A model generated the notes under the pieces. The model did not search any database, was not told the origin of the DNA, and saw nothing but the letters and a program-made list of their open reading frames with translations. A program made the position numbers and the translations under genes. Source: Candidatus Defluviibacillus avedoerensis (GTDB lineage: Bacteria; Pseudomonadota; Gammaproteobacteria; Burkholderiales; Burkholderiaceae_C). Taken from it: 64,000 bases of DNA. Positions 17,123-26,162 of the stretch are shown one piece after another. How positions within the stretch are numbered: the stretch's first letter is position 1; the number at the start of each line of letters is the position of its first letter. Location of the stretch: the NCBI GenBank assembly GCA_016703665.1, contig JADJBS010000006.1:325781-389780 (forward strand), read 5' to 3'.

Positions 17123-18358
17123 ATGAACATCCAAACACAACGCCTGATCGACCGCTGGCTGGGCCAGGTGCTGTGCGCGGGTGTGTCAGCTTGGGCCAGG
17201 TTCGCTCGGCCCACCCGCCCGGCCAAGCAAACCCCGCAGGATGTTCGCCATGTGCTGGTGATCATGCTGAGCGAGATGGGCAGCATGGTGCTGGCAGGGC
17301 CGATGTTTTCTCAGTTGCGCCGTCAATACCCCCATGCCCAGGTGCATGTGCTGCAGCTCAAAAAGAACCAGCAGGTGTCCACGCTTTTGCGCATTGCCGA
17401 GCCGCAGAACATGCATGCCTTGGACGACAGCTCGCTCAGTAGCTTGGTCAGCAGCATCCTGACCGTGACCCGCGCCCTGCGCGCCCTGCCCGTCGACGTG
17501 GTGATTGACTGCGAGCTCTTTTCGCGCATCAGCGCACTTCTGGCGTATGTGTCAGGCGCTCCACGCTTGGCAGGCTTCACGCCGCACACGCAAGAGGGCC
17601 TGTACCGTGGCAGCTTCATCAACTGCCAGGTTCCGTACAACCCCTACCGCCACATCAGCCAGCAGTTTGTGGCGCTGGTGGATGCGCTGGAGCCTGCAGG
17701 CTCCTTGCCGCGCAGCAAATGGAGTCTGTTAGATCACTTACCGCAGGACAGCGGCATGGCTGTGACGTTTGAGCCCGGTGAGTTGCAAGCCTTTCGCCAG
17801 CGGCTACTGGGTGACTACGCCGTGGTGGCGGAGCGCAAGCTGGTGCTGGTGTATGCCAGTGGCGGCATCTTGCCGGAGCGTGCCTGGCCTGCTGCGCACT
17901 ATGTGGCACTTGTTCAGGGCCTGTGCGCCGCCGGGCACGCCGTTGGACTGATTGGTCTGCCCGAAGACAAGGCGCTGGCCCAGCAGATTCAACGCGATGT
18001 GGGCGCCAAGGTGGCGAGTGGAACACAATGCATCGACCTGACGGGCTACACCAAAAGCATTCGTGAACTGCTGATGCTGTTTCATCAAGCCAGTCTGCTC
18101 GTCACCAACGACGGTGGCCCCGGTCACTTTGCCTCGTTGACGCCCTTGCGCACCTTCATGTTCTTTGGGCCTGAGACCAGCCGCTTGTATGGCCCTGTGT
18201 CGCCCAATACCACGGTGTTTGATCTGCAAGTGGCCTGTTCACCCTGCCTGAGTGCCTACAACCACCGCGCCACGTTTTGCGATGGAGACAACCAGTGCCT
18301 CAAGCGAATCGCCCCTGGTCCGGTGTTGGACCGGGCTCTGGCGGAGTTGTCTGCATGA
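17123..18358 (+). CDS. Glycosyltransferase family 9 (heptosyltransferase-like)
   Basis: The 411-residue protein has two Rossmann-like halves (GT-B fold). The first has HVLVIMLSEMGSMVLAGPMFSQLRRQYP, the GT9 opening motif with the Gly-rich loop; the second has LVLVYASGGILPERAWPAAHYVALVQGL and LLVTNDGGPGHFASLTPL with D-G-G-P-x-H, the ADP-heptose binding segment. A Cys-rich tail (VACSPCLSAYNHRATFCDGDNQCLK) is common in this family. It probably adds heptose or a related sugar to lipopolysaccharide core at the inner membrane. The stop overlaps the ATG of the GtrA gene (ATGA), so this is the first gene of a three-gene glycosylation operon. Confidence 0.87.
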   Translation: MNIQTQRLIDRWLGQVLCAGVSAWARFARPTRPAKQTPQDVRHVLVIMLSEMGSMVLAGPMFSQLRRQYPHAQVHVLQLKKNQQVSTLLRIAEPQNMHALDDSSLSSLVSSILTVTRALRALPVDVVIDCELFSRISALLAYVSGAPRLAGFTPHTQEGLYRGSFINCQVPYNPYRHISQQFVALVDALEPAGSLPRSKWSLLDHLPQDSGMAVTFEPGELQAFRQRLLGDYAVVAERKLVLVYASGGILPERAWPAAHYVALVQGLCAAGHAVGLIGLPEDKALAQQIQRDVGAKVASGTQCIDLTGYTKSIRELLMLFHQASLLVTNDGGPGHFASLTPLRTFMFFGPETSRLYGPVSPNTTVFDLQVACSPCLSAYNHRATFCDGDNQCLKRIAPGPVLDRALAELSA

Positions 18359-18849
18359 GCGGCCGTGCTGCGAACAGCACCGTGAGCGACAAGATCCGCC
18401 AACTGGTGCAATGGGCGTTTGGCTTTCGGTACATCAAGTTTGGCATCGTGGGCGCAAGTGGCACAGTGGTAAACATGGTGGTGCTCTACCTGGCGCAAGA
18501 ATTTGTATTTGCCAGCATTGCCGCACCGCGCCAGCGCCTGTATGTGTCGCTGGCCGTGGCGATTCTGGTGGCCACGATCAACAACTTTTCATGGAACCGC
18601 ATCTGGACCTGGGCCGACCGGCGAGCGGATTTGGCCACCTGTGACGCCAACGTACGGCCCAAAAGCATTGGCAGCCTGTTCCTGCGCTACTGCCTGGCGT
18701 CTTGGATGGGCATGGCGCTGCAATACGGCCTGACGCTGTGGTTCGCCCACTTCATGCATTACCTCGTGGCCAACGTGCTGGCCATTGTGGTGGCCAGCGT
18801 CAGCAACTTTCTGGCGAACGACAGGTGGACGTTCAAACGAAAATCATGA
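18355..18849 (+). CDS. GtrA-family membrane protein
   Basis: The 164-residue protein has four membrane helices: about 28-48 (YIKFGIVGASGTVVNMVVLYL), 58-80, 105-125 and 128-150. The first-helix motif FGIVGASGTVVN and the closing VASVSNFLANDRWTFKRK are typical of GtrA. Members are thought to flip or help move polyprenyl-phosphate-linked sugars across the inner membrane for glycosylation of LPS, teichoic acids or other surface polymers. The start overlaps the GT9 stop and its stop overlaps the next ATG by four bases each, so translation is coupled across three genes. Confidence 0.9.
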   Translation: MSGRAANSTVSDKIRQLVQWAFGFRYIKFGIVGASGTVVNMVVLYLAQEFVFASIAAPRQRLYVSLAVAILVATINNFSWNRIWTWADRRADLATCDANVRPKSIGSLFLRYCLASWMGMALQYGLTLWFAHFMHYLVANVLAIVVASVSNFLANDRWTFKRKS

Positions 18850-20567
18850 CCAAAAATGCCACTTTCGCCATATCGAATGGGTATTGGTTGCTATTGTTTT
18901 TGATTTTTTGTGTTTGCTACCTGTCGGGGCTGGACAGCCTGTACCTGCCCAGCAATGGCGACGAGATGGTCTACAGCCGCATCGCCCGCCTGACCGCAGG
19001 CAGCGGCCAGTGGCTGCCCCTGGTGTCTGACCTGGACCACATGCGAAACACCAAGCCGCCGCTGTTGTTCTGGCAGGCAATCATGGCCGGTGACTGGGGC
19101 GGGCAGTGGGATTTGTGGCGACTGCGCCTGCCTGCGGTGCTGTATAGCATGGCCTTGGCTGGGGTGCTGATCGCGACAACCTGGCAAATCAGCCGCCTGC
19201 AAGACTTGGCCTTGGTCAGCGCCTGTGTGTACCTGGCCTTTTTCAGCAGCTTTCGTTATGGGCGGCCCTACCTGACGAGCGCTGCCGAGACCTTTTGGCT
19301 GACTCTGCCGCTGTGGCTGACGGTATGGCATCGCGCCCGGCTGCCGGGCTGGGGCGCATTTGCAGGCTTTGGCCTGCTGTGGGGCCTGGGCCTGCTGTAC
19401 AAATCTTTTGCACTGGTACTGCCCACAGCCGCAGGCCTGTGGTGTGCGCTGCTGGTGTTGCATGGCAGCGGCACTGGCCGGGACTGGTTCACTTTGGCGC
19501 TGCGGGTCACGCTCAAAATCAGCTTCAGTGCCGTGCTAGCCGTGGCGGTGTTTGGCCTGTGGTTTGCGCTGGACCCAGACCCTGCCGCTGTGTGGCAGGA
19601 ATTCGTGGTCGGTGAAAACGGCGGCAAACTGGCGACTACTGCCCTGCCCTTATCGGCCAAACTCATTGCCGTGACCGTGCAGGCACTGGCCTGGCTGGAG
19701 AACGCTGGGCCACTGGCCTTGGTGATGCTGGGCTTGATGTGCGTTGGTATCTGGCAAACGCGACATGGTCTGCGTAGCCTGCTGGCTGGCGACCGTCTTA
19801 GTTTGGCCCTCGCAGCCTGGGCTTTGGTCTGGCTGGTGGTGTTTTGCTTGCCGAGTCAGCGCTCTGCGCGCTATGTAATCCCCGCCATGCCCGCGCTGGC
19901 GGTGTTAATCGCCCTGCATTGGCAACGCATTCCCCGCGCCTGGTTTGCTGCTTCCATCATTCTGTGCTTGCCGGTGATGCTGTTGCTGACCCGCATCGGT
20001 CAAGCCCTGTACACCTTAAACGTGGCATCGGCGGCGGAGTGGATCGCTGTGGTGAGCATCGGCATTTTGGGCACCATCGCCGCGCTGGCCGGGCTTGTCC
20101 GCCAACGCTGGACCCGCTTCGGCAGTGTGGCGGTCGCGTTGGGTTTGTACGCCTTGGTGAATGCTGCGCTGGCGCCGCTGTCAGGATCGGCAGGACACTT
20201 TGACCTGAGCCAGCAAACCGTCGCGCCCAACGCCAAGGTGGCCGTGCCCAGCAGCTTCAATGCCCAGTACGAGCGTTACCAGTTTCTGTTGCCCAACGCA
20301 GGCAAGCTTCATATCGCGCACTATGCGACAACTACCGATACCTTCAAGCTGGAAAACTTGCTGACGACCCATGATGCCGTGATCTGGCAAAGCCAGGACA
20401 AGCAGGACGCCCCTGCCTGCACCCAGTCCCTAAACCGCACCTGCCGCTTGTTGGCGCAGCGCTGGGACATCAAGAGCCGTCACCAGCCGGGCGAGATCCG
20501 TCTGGACAATCTGTTTCAACCTGAGCAATGGCTGCTGCGGCGTGAGTGGCTACTGACCCAGAATTGA
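18846..20567 (+). CDS. ArnT-like GT83 integral-membrane glycosyltransferase
   Basis: About 573 residues from ATG 18846. Roughly a dozen membrane helices and a C-terminal soluble domain match the GT-C fold of ArnT/PMT-type enzymes. The first periplasmic loop has YLPSNGDEMVYSRIA with an acidic pair at the GT-C catalytic position, then MRNTKPPLLFWQ, the KPP motif seen in ArnT. Such enzymes take a sugar from a polyprenyl-phosphate donor and place it on lipid A, core or another periplasmic acceptor. Coupling to GtrA and GT9 genes fits a surface-glycan decoration system. Donor sugar and acceptor are unknown. The longer frame to 18702 is GtrA sequence in another frame and was rejected. Confidence 0.88.
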   Translation: MTKNATFAISNGYWLLLFLIFCVCYLSGLDSLYLPSNGDEMVYSRIARLTAGSGQWLPLVSDLDHMRNTKPPLLFWQAIMAGDWGGQWDLWRLRLPAVLYSMALAGVLIATTWQISRLQDLALVSACVYLAFFSSFRYGRPYLTSAAETFWLTLPLWLTVWHRARLPGWGAFAGFGLLWGLGLLYKSFALVLPTAAGLWCALLVLHGSGTGRDWFTLALRVTLKISFSAVLAVAVFGLWFALDPDPAAVWQEFVVGENGGKLATTALPLSAKLIAVTVQALAWLENAGPLALVMLGLMCVGIWQTRHGLRSLLAGDRLSLALAAWALVWLVVFCLPSQRSARYVIPAMPALAVLIALHWQRIPRAWFAASIILCLPVMLLLTRIGQALYTLNVASAAEWIAVVSIGILGTIAALAGLVRQRWTRFGSVAVALGLYALVNAALAPLSGSAGHFDLSQQTVAPNAKVAVPSSFNAQYERYQFLLPNAGKLHIAHYATTTDTFKLENLLTTHDAVIWQSQDKQDAPACTQSLNRTCRLLAQRWDIKSRHQPGEIRLDNLFQPEQWLLRREWLLTQN

Positions 20568-20630
20568 CCTCAACTTGAGCGAGAATGCCAGTCAGCCCCT
20601 CTGGAGGCACCCATCAGGAGACACTTCCCC

Positions 20631-21750
20631 ATGACTTCCGTCGTCATCAGCGGTACTGGTCTGTACCAGCCCCCCCACGTCATCACCAACGCCGAGTTAG
20701 TTGAATCCTACAACGCTTACACCGAGCTATTCAACACCCAGCATGCCGCCGCCATTTCGGCAGGCGAGGCCACCGCGCTTACACCCTCCAGTGTCGAATT
20801 CATCGAAAAAGCGTCGGGTATCAAACAGCGCTATGTCATCGAAAAGGCCGGCGTGCTGGACCCGAACCGCATGTACCCGCGCTTCAAGGAGCGTCCCGAC
20901 GACCAAATCTCGCTGATGGCAGAAATCGCTGTAGACGCAGGCCGCAAGGCACTGGCAGCGGCAGGCCGCACGGCTGCCGATGTGGACATGGTGCTGTGTG
21001 CAGCCGCCAACATGCAGCGCGCCTACCCCGCCATGGCGGTGGAAATCCAGCAAGGCTTAGGCGCTGGCGGTTTTGGCTTTGACATGAACGTGGCTTGCTC
21101 CTCAGCCACTTTTGGCATTGAGCAAGCGGTGAATGCCGTGCGTGCGGGCACGGCCAAGTGCGCGCTGATGGTCAACCCCGAGATCACCTCTGCCCACCTG
21201 GAGTGGCGCGACCGCGACTGCCATTTCATCTTTGGCGACGTGTGCACGGCGGTCGTGATCGAGCGTGCTGAGGACGCCACCAGTGCCGACCAGTGGGAAA
21301 TTCTGGGCACTAAGCTGGCGACGCAGTTCTCGAACAACATCCGCAATAACTTCGGCTTCATGAACCGCATGGAAGACAGCGATCCGTTGGCGCGACAAAA
21401 CCTTCCAGCAAGAAGGCCGTAAGGTGTTCAAGGAGGTAGTGCCGATTGCCGCTGCGCACATCGACGCGCATGTCAAAACACTGGGTCTCACACCCGCTGA
21501 CATCCGCCGCTTCTGGCTGCATCAGGCCAACCTGGGTATGAACCAATTGGTGATCAAGCGCCTGGTCGGCGGCGAGGTCGGGCCTGAACTGGCACCGTTG
21601 ATTTTGGACACCTATGCCAACACGGCGTCAGCAGGATCGATCATCGCCTTCCATGAACACCATGGTGACCTGAAGCAGGGCGACACAGGCGTGATCTGCT
21701 CGTTTGGCGCTGGTTATTCGGTGGGCAGTGTGGTGGTACGAAAGCTGTAA
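20631..21750 (+). pseudogene. Beta-ketoacyl-ACP synthase III (FabH-like), frameshifted
   Basis: The first part (263 codons from ATG 20631, good AGGAG site) has the thiolase fold with catalytic Cys156 in NVACSSATFG and PEITSAHLEW. It runs out of frame near 21391-21397 and stops at 21422. The correct frame resumes as DKTFQQEGRKVFKEV and carries the other catalytic residues in FWLHQANLG (His) and DTYANTASAGS (Asn). Restoring a lost CG in the run GCGCGCGAC would rejoin the two parts into about 373 residues, the usual length for this long KAS III type, which condenses an acyl-CoA with malonyl-ACP. Either a recent inactivation or a sequence error; the rest of the gene is well preserved, favouring error or a very young lesion. 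Confidence 0.85.
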
Positions 21751-21763
21751 TTTGGCTGCGTGT

Positions 21764-22360
21764 TCAAGCGGTTTTTTGTCCCCCTGCTCGTCGTAGCAGG
21801 GTCGCCACAGCGAGCAAAAACAGCCAAGGGTCAGACACGGAATCCCACAGGTTGCCCGTGGGCAGTCGAGTGACTGCAAACACCAAGCCAATCAGCACAC
21901 CGCTCCAACCCCAGGTACGCAGGTCTGGACGAACGCAAAACAACGCACAGACCACGAGCCATACCGTCAATGGTGCTGAGCCAAATCCCACAGCATAGAT
22001 CGGCCATGGGAGCAGTGCCAGCGTATCGAGCAGCAAGACGCCGCCCAACACGGCTTGCCCCGCCCAGAACGCCGCCGGCATACGAGGGCGCTGCTGTCCC
22101 CCCGCTTCACCTTGCAGCCACCACAACGCCAGAGCAACACTGACAAGGCTGGGCATTTGGTACGCCAAGGCCAGCCAGTACACCGGGCCTTGGGGGCCAG
22201 GTACTAACGCTGCCATGGCGCCCAAGGCCATGAGTGTGCGTCGGATCGGCGCATTCGCGCGTTGAACCAGCCAGCCCGTGATGGCCGCCAACACCAGCGC
22301 CCAACCCAGATGCTGGCCCCACAGATGCATGCTCAGACCCGGCAACAGTGGAGCGGTCAT
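21764..22360 (-). CDS. Small polytopic membrane protein of unknown function
   Basis: About 198 residues from ATG 22360 (MTAPLLPGLSMHLWG). Five to six hydrophobic helices with many Trp and Leu (LGWALVLAAITGWLV, LMALGAMAALVPG, VYWLALAYQMPSL, VLLLDTLALLPWPIYAVGFG, TVWLVVCALFCV, SGVLIGLVFAV). I do not recognise a named family. The start overlaps the stop of the upstream BNR-repeat gene by four bases, so the pair is translationally coupled and the proteins probably act together at the envelope. A longer frame back to 22540 is the BNR gene in another frame. Confidence 0.7.
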   Translation of the reverse strand: MTAPLLPGLSMHLWGQHLGWALVLAAITGWLVQRANAPIRRTLMALGAMAALVPGPQGPVYWLALAYQMPSLVSVALALWWLQGEAGGQQRPRMPAAFWAGQAVLGGVLLLDTLALLPWPIYAVGFGSAPLTVWLVVCALFCVRPDLRTWGWSGVLIGLVFAVTRLPTGNLWDSVSDPWLFLLAVATLLRRAGGQKTA

Positions 22361-23577
22361 GGTTTGGCCCCTGTCTTTGCAGCGGCATCCACCACGCCAT
22401 TCAGATGCCAGCGCTGCCAGGCAATGCGTTGGCGCTGGTCGGTGTAGCTGATCCACAGGCTGCCATCCGCCCACGTCATGGCTGGGTAAGAGTATTCGCT
22501 GCCCACCGCGCCCTCGGCCAGCATCGCCACACTGCGCCACGATTGGCCGTCAGGCGAGGCGCTGAGCTCCAGCTTTTCACGCCCGGTGGTGGACGGGTTG
22601 TGTGCCACCACCATCAGACCCGGTTGCAGCCCCAAGCCCACCACGGAGGCATCGGGGTTGTCCAGCGGCAAAGCGGGCAAGTCTTGCCAATGTGCACCGC
22701 CGTCGTCGGTGCGGGCCACAGCCACTTTGCGCGCCGGGCCATGGTCACGCATCAGGGCCAGCCAGCGGCGGCTATCCAGCATCAGCAGGCTGGGCTGCAA
22801 CAGGCCGTTTTGACTGGAGATGCGCTGCGTGCCGATGAACTGCCCGGTGGCGTCGAAGCGCGCCGCAATGGGGTATTTGATGCCCAGCTCAAAGTAGAGC
22901 GGTAGCAACATGCCGCCGTCGCTCAAAGGCAGTGGTGCGCTGCGCACCAAAGTACTGGTGTTCCACAGCCAGGACAGTGGCAGAACGCCTATCGCTTCAA
23001 ATTTAATAGCATCAAAAGCTTCTACATATTGACGAAAAGGCTCTTTTTGCACCAAATGCAACACCCGACCAGCCGCCCAGCCGCCCAAACCTGTGGCCAC
23101 CACGAACAAATGCACGCGGGCTTGCGCGTCCAGCCACGCCACTGGGTTGCCCAGGCGTCGCACGCCAAAACCCAAGGCGGCACCGGCGGTTTCTTTGTTG
23201 AGCACAAACCGCGCGGGCTGCCAAGCCTGAGTGCTGCGGTCAAACCAAGAATAGGCAATCTGCACATTGGGTGCGCTTTCCTTTTGTCCCGCAAACCAAA
23301 AGGCAAGCAGACCAGCAGCAGCCCCCTCGGGCATGGCCACCAAGGTGCTTGCATGCGCGGCAGGGGTTTGGGCAGGCATCGGAATGTGCCCGATGGCCAA
23401 CCGGTTGAACACGGGCTCGGTGCTGATGGCTCCGGTTTGGGGCCAGACCGCCGCATCGACCGGTGGGCTGGACAGGTTTGTGTGCTGCCCCTGCTCCCAA
23501 GCCAAACCACCCGCCGCCAGGGCGGCAGGCAGCAGGGCATGGCCCCGTACAAACCGAAGTACACTCGAAAAAGACAT
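22357..23577 (-). CDS. Sialidase-like BNR-repeat exported protein
   Basis: About 406 residues from ATG 23577. The N-terminus (MSFSSVLRFVRGHALLPAALAAGG) looks like a signal or anchor helix. The body has repeated beta-propeller elements with Asp-box-like turns (SPDGQSWRSVAML, RTDDGGAHWQDLPAL) and EYSYPAMTWADGSLWISYTDQRQRI, as in the exo-alpha-sialidase/BNR neuraminidase-like family found beside glycosyltransferases. A catalytic sialidase role is not shown; such proteins may bind or trim surface sugars. Residues about 186-204 (FRQYVEAFDAIKFEAIGV) are encoded by an AT-rich insert carrying palindrome copy B. It is divergent from the GT2 gene (74 bases) and coupled to the small membrane protein gene. 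Confidence 0.75.
   Translation of the reverse strand: MSFSSVLRFVRGHALLPAALAAGGLAWEQGQHTNLSSPPVDAAVWPQTGAISTEPVFNRLAIGHIPMPAQTPAAHASTLVAMPEGAAAGLLAFWFAGQKESAPNVQIAYSWFDRSTQAWQPARFVLNKETAGAALGFGVRRLGNPVAWLDAQARVHLFVVATGLGGWAAGRVLHLVQKEPFRQYVEAFDAIKFEAIGVLPLSWLWNTSTLVRSAPLPLSDGGMLLPLYFELGIKYPIAARFDATGQFIGTQRISSQNGLLQPSLLMLDSRRWLALMRDHGPARKVAVARTDDGGAHWQDLPALPLDNPDASVVGLGLQPGLMVVAHNPSTTGREKLELSASPDGQSWRSVAMLAEGAVGSEYSYPAMTWADGSLWISYTDQRQRIAWQRWHLNGVVDAAAKTGAKP
22994..23010. repeat. AT-rich palindrome, copy B (17 bases), inside a gene
   Basis: GCTTCAAATTTAATAGC, with imperfect inverted symmetry around AAATTT, lies inside the BNR-protein gene. Read on the coding strand it is GCTATTAAATTTGAAGC and encodes part of an in-frame A-I-K-F-E-A segment. 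The flanking 60 bases are much richer in A and T than the rest of the gene, suggesting an inserted element. Confidence 0.55.
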
Positions 23578-23651
23578 GCCGCATTCTCGCTGACGCGCAG
23601 TGCGGTGCTTGCTATACCGGGCCAAAGACCTCCCAGTTTGCCTACCCATTG

Positions 23652-24689
23652 ATGACCCTGATCACTTCGCCACCTGCTGTTTCTGCGCCCTTGGCCATGC
23701 CAGCCAAGCACGTCACCGTGTCGGTGGTGGTGCCGGTCTACAACGAGTCAGAAGGCATCCATGAATGCCACCGCCGTCTGTCTGAGGTACTGGACAACTT
23801 GGGCGTATCCACCGAAGTTGTCTACATCAACGATGGCAGCCGTGACAACAGCCTGGATTTGCTACGAGAACTGGCTGTGCACGACCCACGCGTGGTGGTG
23901 CTGGGCCTTTCTCGCAACTTTGGCAAAGAGATCGCTGTGTCGGCAGGCATTGACTATGCGCACGGCGACGCCGTGATCGTGCTGGACGCCGACCTGCAAG
24001 ACCCGCCGGAATTGATCGCACTGATGCTGGCCGAATGGCGCAAAGGCTACGACTGCGTGCTGATGAAGCGCGATTCGCGCGATGGCGAGAGTTGGGTCAA
24101 GAAGCTCACGTCCAAAGTCTTTTACAAGCTGCTGCGCCGTATTGGGGACGTGGAGATCCCGACCGACGTGGGGGATTTCCGCCTGATGAGCCGCCGCGCG
24201 GTCGAGGCACTTCGACGCTGCCAGGAACGCACCCGCTACATGAAGGGGCTGTTTGCCTGGGTGGGCTTCCCCACCACCACCATCACCTACCACCGGGATG
24301 CCCGCCATGCAGGTACCAGCAAGTGGAACTACTGGCGGCTTTGGAATCTGGCGCTTGAGGGCATTACATCCTTCACCACCGCGCCACTCAAGCTGGCCAG
24401 TTACGTAGGTTTGTTGGTCGCGCTCAGCGCGTTTGCTTACAGCCTGTGGGTCTTCGTCAAGGCCTTCATGTATGGCGACCCGGTTCCTGGCTACCCATCG
24501 CTGATGATGGTGGTGCTGTTTCTGGGTGGCACGCAGCTCATGGCGCTGGGCATTTTGGGTGAGTATTTGGCGCGGGTGTTTGTCGAGGTCAAACAGCGGC
24601 CCTTGTATTTGCTGTCTGAAGCCTGGGGACAGCGCACTGACCTGCGCAAACCTGAAGGCCAGCATTCCCGGTCTGCGCCTACACTGTGA
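23652..24689 (+). CDS. GtrB/ArnC-like polyprenyl-phosphate glycosyltransferase (GT2)
   Basis: The 345-residue protein from ATG 23652 has an N-terminal GT-A domain: VSVVVPVYNESEGIHE, VYINDGSRDNSLDLL and VIVLDADLQDPPELI with the DxD metal site. SRNFGKEIAVSAGIDYA and GDFRLMSRRAVEAL are typical of the dolichol-phosphate-mannose synthase/GtrB group. Two C-terminal membrane helices (about 250-275 and 285-310, with GGTQLMALGILGEYL) anchor it. It should load a sugar onto undecaprenyl phosphate at the inner face of the membrane, making the donor for the ArnT-like enzymes here. Its stop overlaps the next gene's GTG by four bases. Confidence 0.92.
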   Translation: MTLITSPPAVSAPLAMPAKHVTVSVVVPVYNESEGIHECHRRLSEVLDNLGVSTEVVYINDGSRDNSLDLLRELAVHDPRVVVLGLSRNFGKEIAVSAGIDYAHGDAVIVLDADLQDPPELIALMLAEWRKGYDCVLMKRDSRDGESWVKKLTSKVFYKLLRRIGDVEIPTDVGDFRLMSRRAVEALRRCQERTRYMKGLFAWVGFPTTTITYHRDARHAGTSKWNYWRLWNLALEGITSFTTAPLKLASYVGLLVALSAFAYSLWVFVKAFMYGDPVPGYPSLMMVVLFLGGTQLMALGILGEYLARVFVEVKQRPLYLLSEAWGQRTDLRKPEGQHSRSAPTL

Positions 24690-26125
24690 AAACGCGCACG
24701 CTTTGGCTGTTGATGGGTTTGGTGCTGATCGCCCGACTGGCTACATTGGGGGCATATCCCCTCACCGACACCACCGAAGCGCGTTATGCCGAAATGGCGC
24801 GCAAGATGATTGGCAGCGGCAATTGGCTCACGCCCATGTTCGACGAAGGCGTGCCGTTTTGGGGCAAACCACCGCTGTCGTTCTGGCTCAGCGCTGTGCC
24901 CATGGCTCTGGGCGGTGAAAGTGAGTTCACCGCACGCTTGGGGCCTCTGATAGCAGGCCTGTTGGTCATGGCGTTGTTGTGGGCATGGCAGCAAAACAAC
25001 CACTTGGGCGAATCTAAAACCATAGCAAATAATCGTTTAGCACTGTGCGGTAGCATTGTTTTTTTATCGACACCGTTGGGGTTTATTGCAAGTGGCGCTG
25101 TGATGACCGACATGGCCATGGCCGCAGGCACCACGCTGAGCATGGTCGCGTTCTGGCGTGCCTGGACAGCCCCTTCAGAGCGGCTATGGGGCTGGCTATT
25201 CTTTGTAGGCCAGGCGATTGGTTTGTTGGCCAAAGGCCCCGTGGCCGCAGTACTCACAGGGGTTGCACTCACGCTTTTCGTGCTGACCGGCTTGCGCCGA
25301 GACGGCCTCAAGCGCACTGTGCTGCACGCCTGGGACTGTGTGCCTTGGCTGGGTGGCCTGGTATTGACAGCGGTTCTGGTGCTGCCCTGGTACGTCTTGG
25401 CAGAACAGGCTACGCCGGGCTTTCTGGAGTACTTTATCGTTGGCGAGCACTGGAGCCGCTTTACACAAAGTGGCTGGAAAGGTGATCTTTACGGCGTTGC
25501 CCACGCACAACCCAAAGGGCGCATCTGGCTTTTTGCGCTGCTGTGCACCCTGCCCTGGGCCCTGTTGGCCTTGGTTTGGAAGATTCGCAAACCTGCTGGC
25601 TTGCCCGTTGTTTCAGAGGCTGAGCGGGATTACCTGCTGGCCTGGATGCTGTGCTCTGCGCTTTTCTTCACCCTGTCGGGCAACATCCTGCCCGCGTACG
25701 TGCTGCCAGGCCTGCCTGCCTTTGCGCTGCTGGTCGCCGGGCTTTGGCAGGATTTGCCAAGCACCCGACCCCGCCATGTGCTCACCTGGGTCACTGCGCT
25801 GCTCACACCCGTGGTGTTTGCGGGGCTGGTTTTTTTCAAACCTGCTTTTTTCGCAGACTTCTCGGAACAAGCCAACCTGAAACGCGCTTCGGGTCAGGTG
25901 GCGTATCTGTTCGAGCGCCCAGCTTCAGCCGTTTTTTACGGTCAAGGGCGAACCATGCTGATCAAAGAAATGGTTGAGATTGACAAAGCCATCAGCAGCA
26001 AGAAGTTCGATATCGTGGTGCCCGTGCGCAAACTAAGCGACTTGCAAACCACGATTTCTGCACGTGGCTGGCGCGAGGTGGCGCGCAGCAAGGAGTTCGC
26101 ACTGTTCTCTGTGGCAGCAGATTGA
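24686..26125 (+). CDS. ArnT-like GT83 integral-membrane glycosyltransferase, second copy
   Basis: 479 residues beginning at a GTG overlapping the GT2 stop (GTGA). The first periplasmic loop shows YPLTDTTEARYAEMARKM with the acidic pair of GT-C enzymes, then WGKPPLSFWLSA, the KPP motif. About eleven membrane helices and a short C-terminal soluble domain follow. It is shorter than and only distantly similar to the ArnT-like protein at 18846. It probably transfers the sugar charged by the adjacent GT2 onto lipid A or another periplasmic acceptor. An AT-rich patch (about 25010-25075) encodes SKTIANNRLALCGS and may be a decayed relative of the palindromic elements. Confidence 0.9.
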   Translation: MKTRTLWLLMGLVLIARLATLGAYPLTDTTEARYAEMARKMIGSGNWLTPMFDEGVPFWGKPPLSFWLSAVPMALGGESEFTARLGPLIAGLLVMALLWAWQQNNHLGESKTIANNRLALCGSIVFLSTPLGFIASGAVMTDMAMAAGTTLSMVAFWRAWTAPSERLWGWLFFVGQAIGLLAKGPVAAVLTGVALTLFVLTGLRRDGLKRTVLHAWDCVPWLGGLVLTAVLVLPWYVLAEQATPGFLEYFIVGEHWSRFTQSGWKGDLYGVAHAQPKGRIWLFALLCTLPWALLALVWKIRKPAGLPVVSEAERDYLLAWMLCSALFFTLSGNILPAYVLPGLPAFALLVAGLWQDLPSTRPRHVLTWVTALLTPVVFAGLVFFKPAFFADFSEQANLKRASGQVAYLFERPASAVFYGQGRTMLIKEMVEIDKAISSKKFDIVVPVRKLSDLQTTISARGWREVARSKEFALFSVAAD

Positions 26126-26162
26126 ACTGGCGCAGTGGCCCTGAATGGCGTAGCATTTTGGG

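Noticed and set aside
25010..25075. AT-rich patch in the second ArnT-like gene as a fifth palindrome copy
   Set aside because: It has ATAGC and TTTAGC pieces but not the 17-base spacing or AATTT core; kept only as a possible decayed relative.
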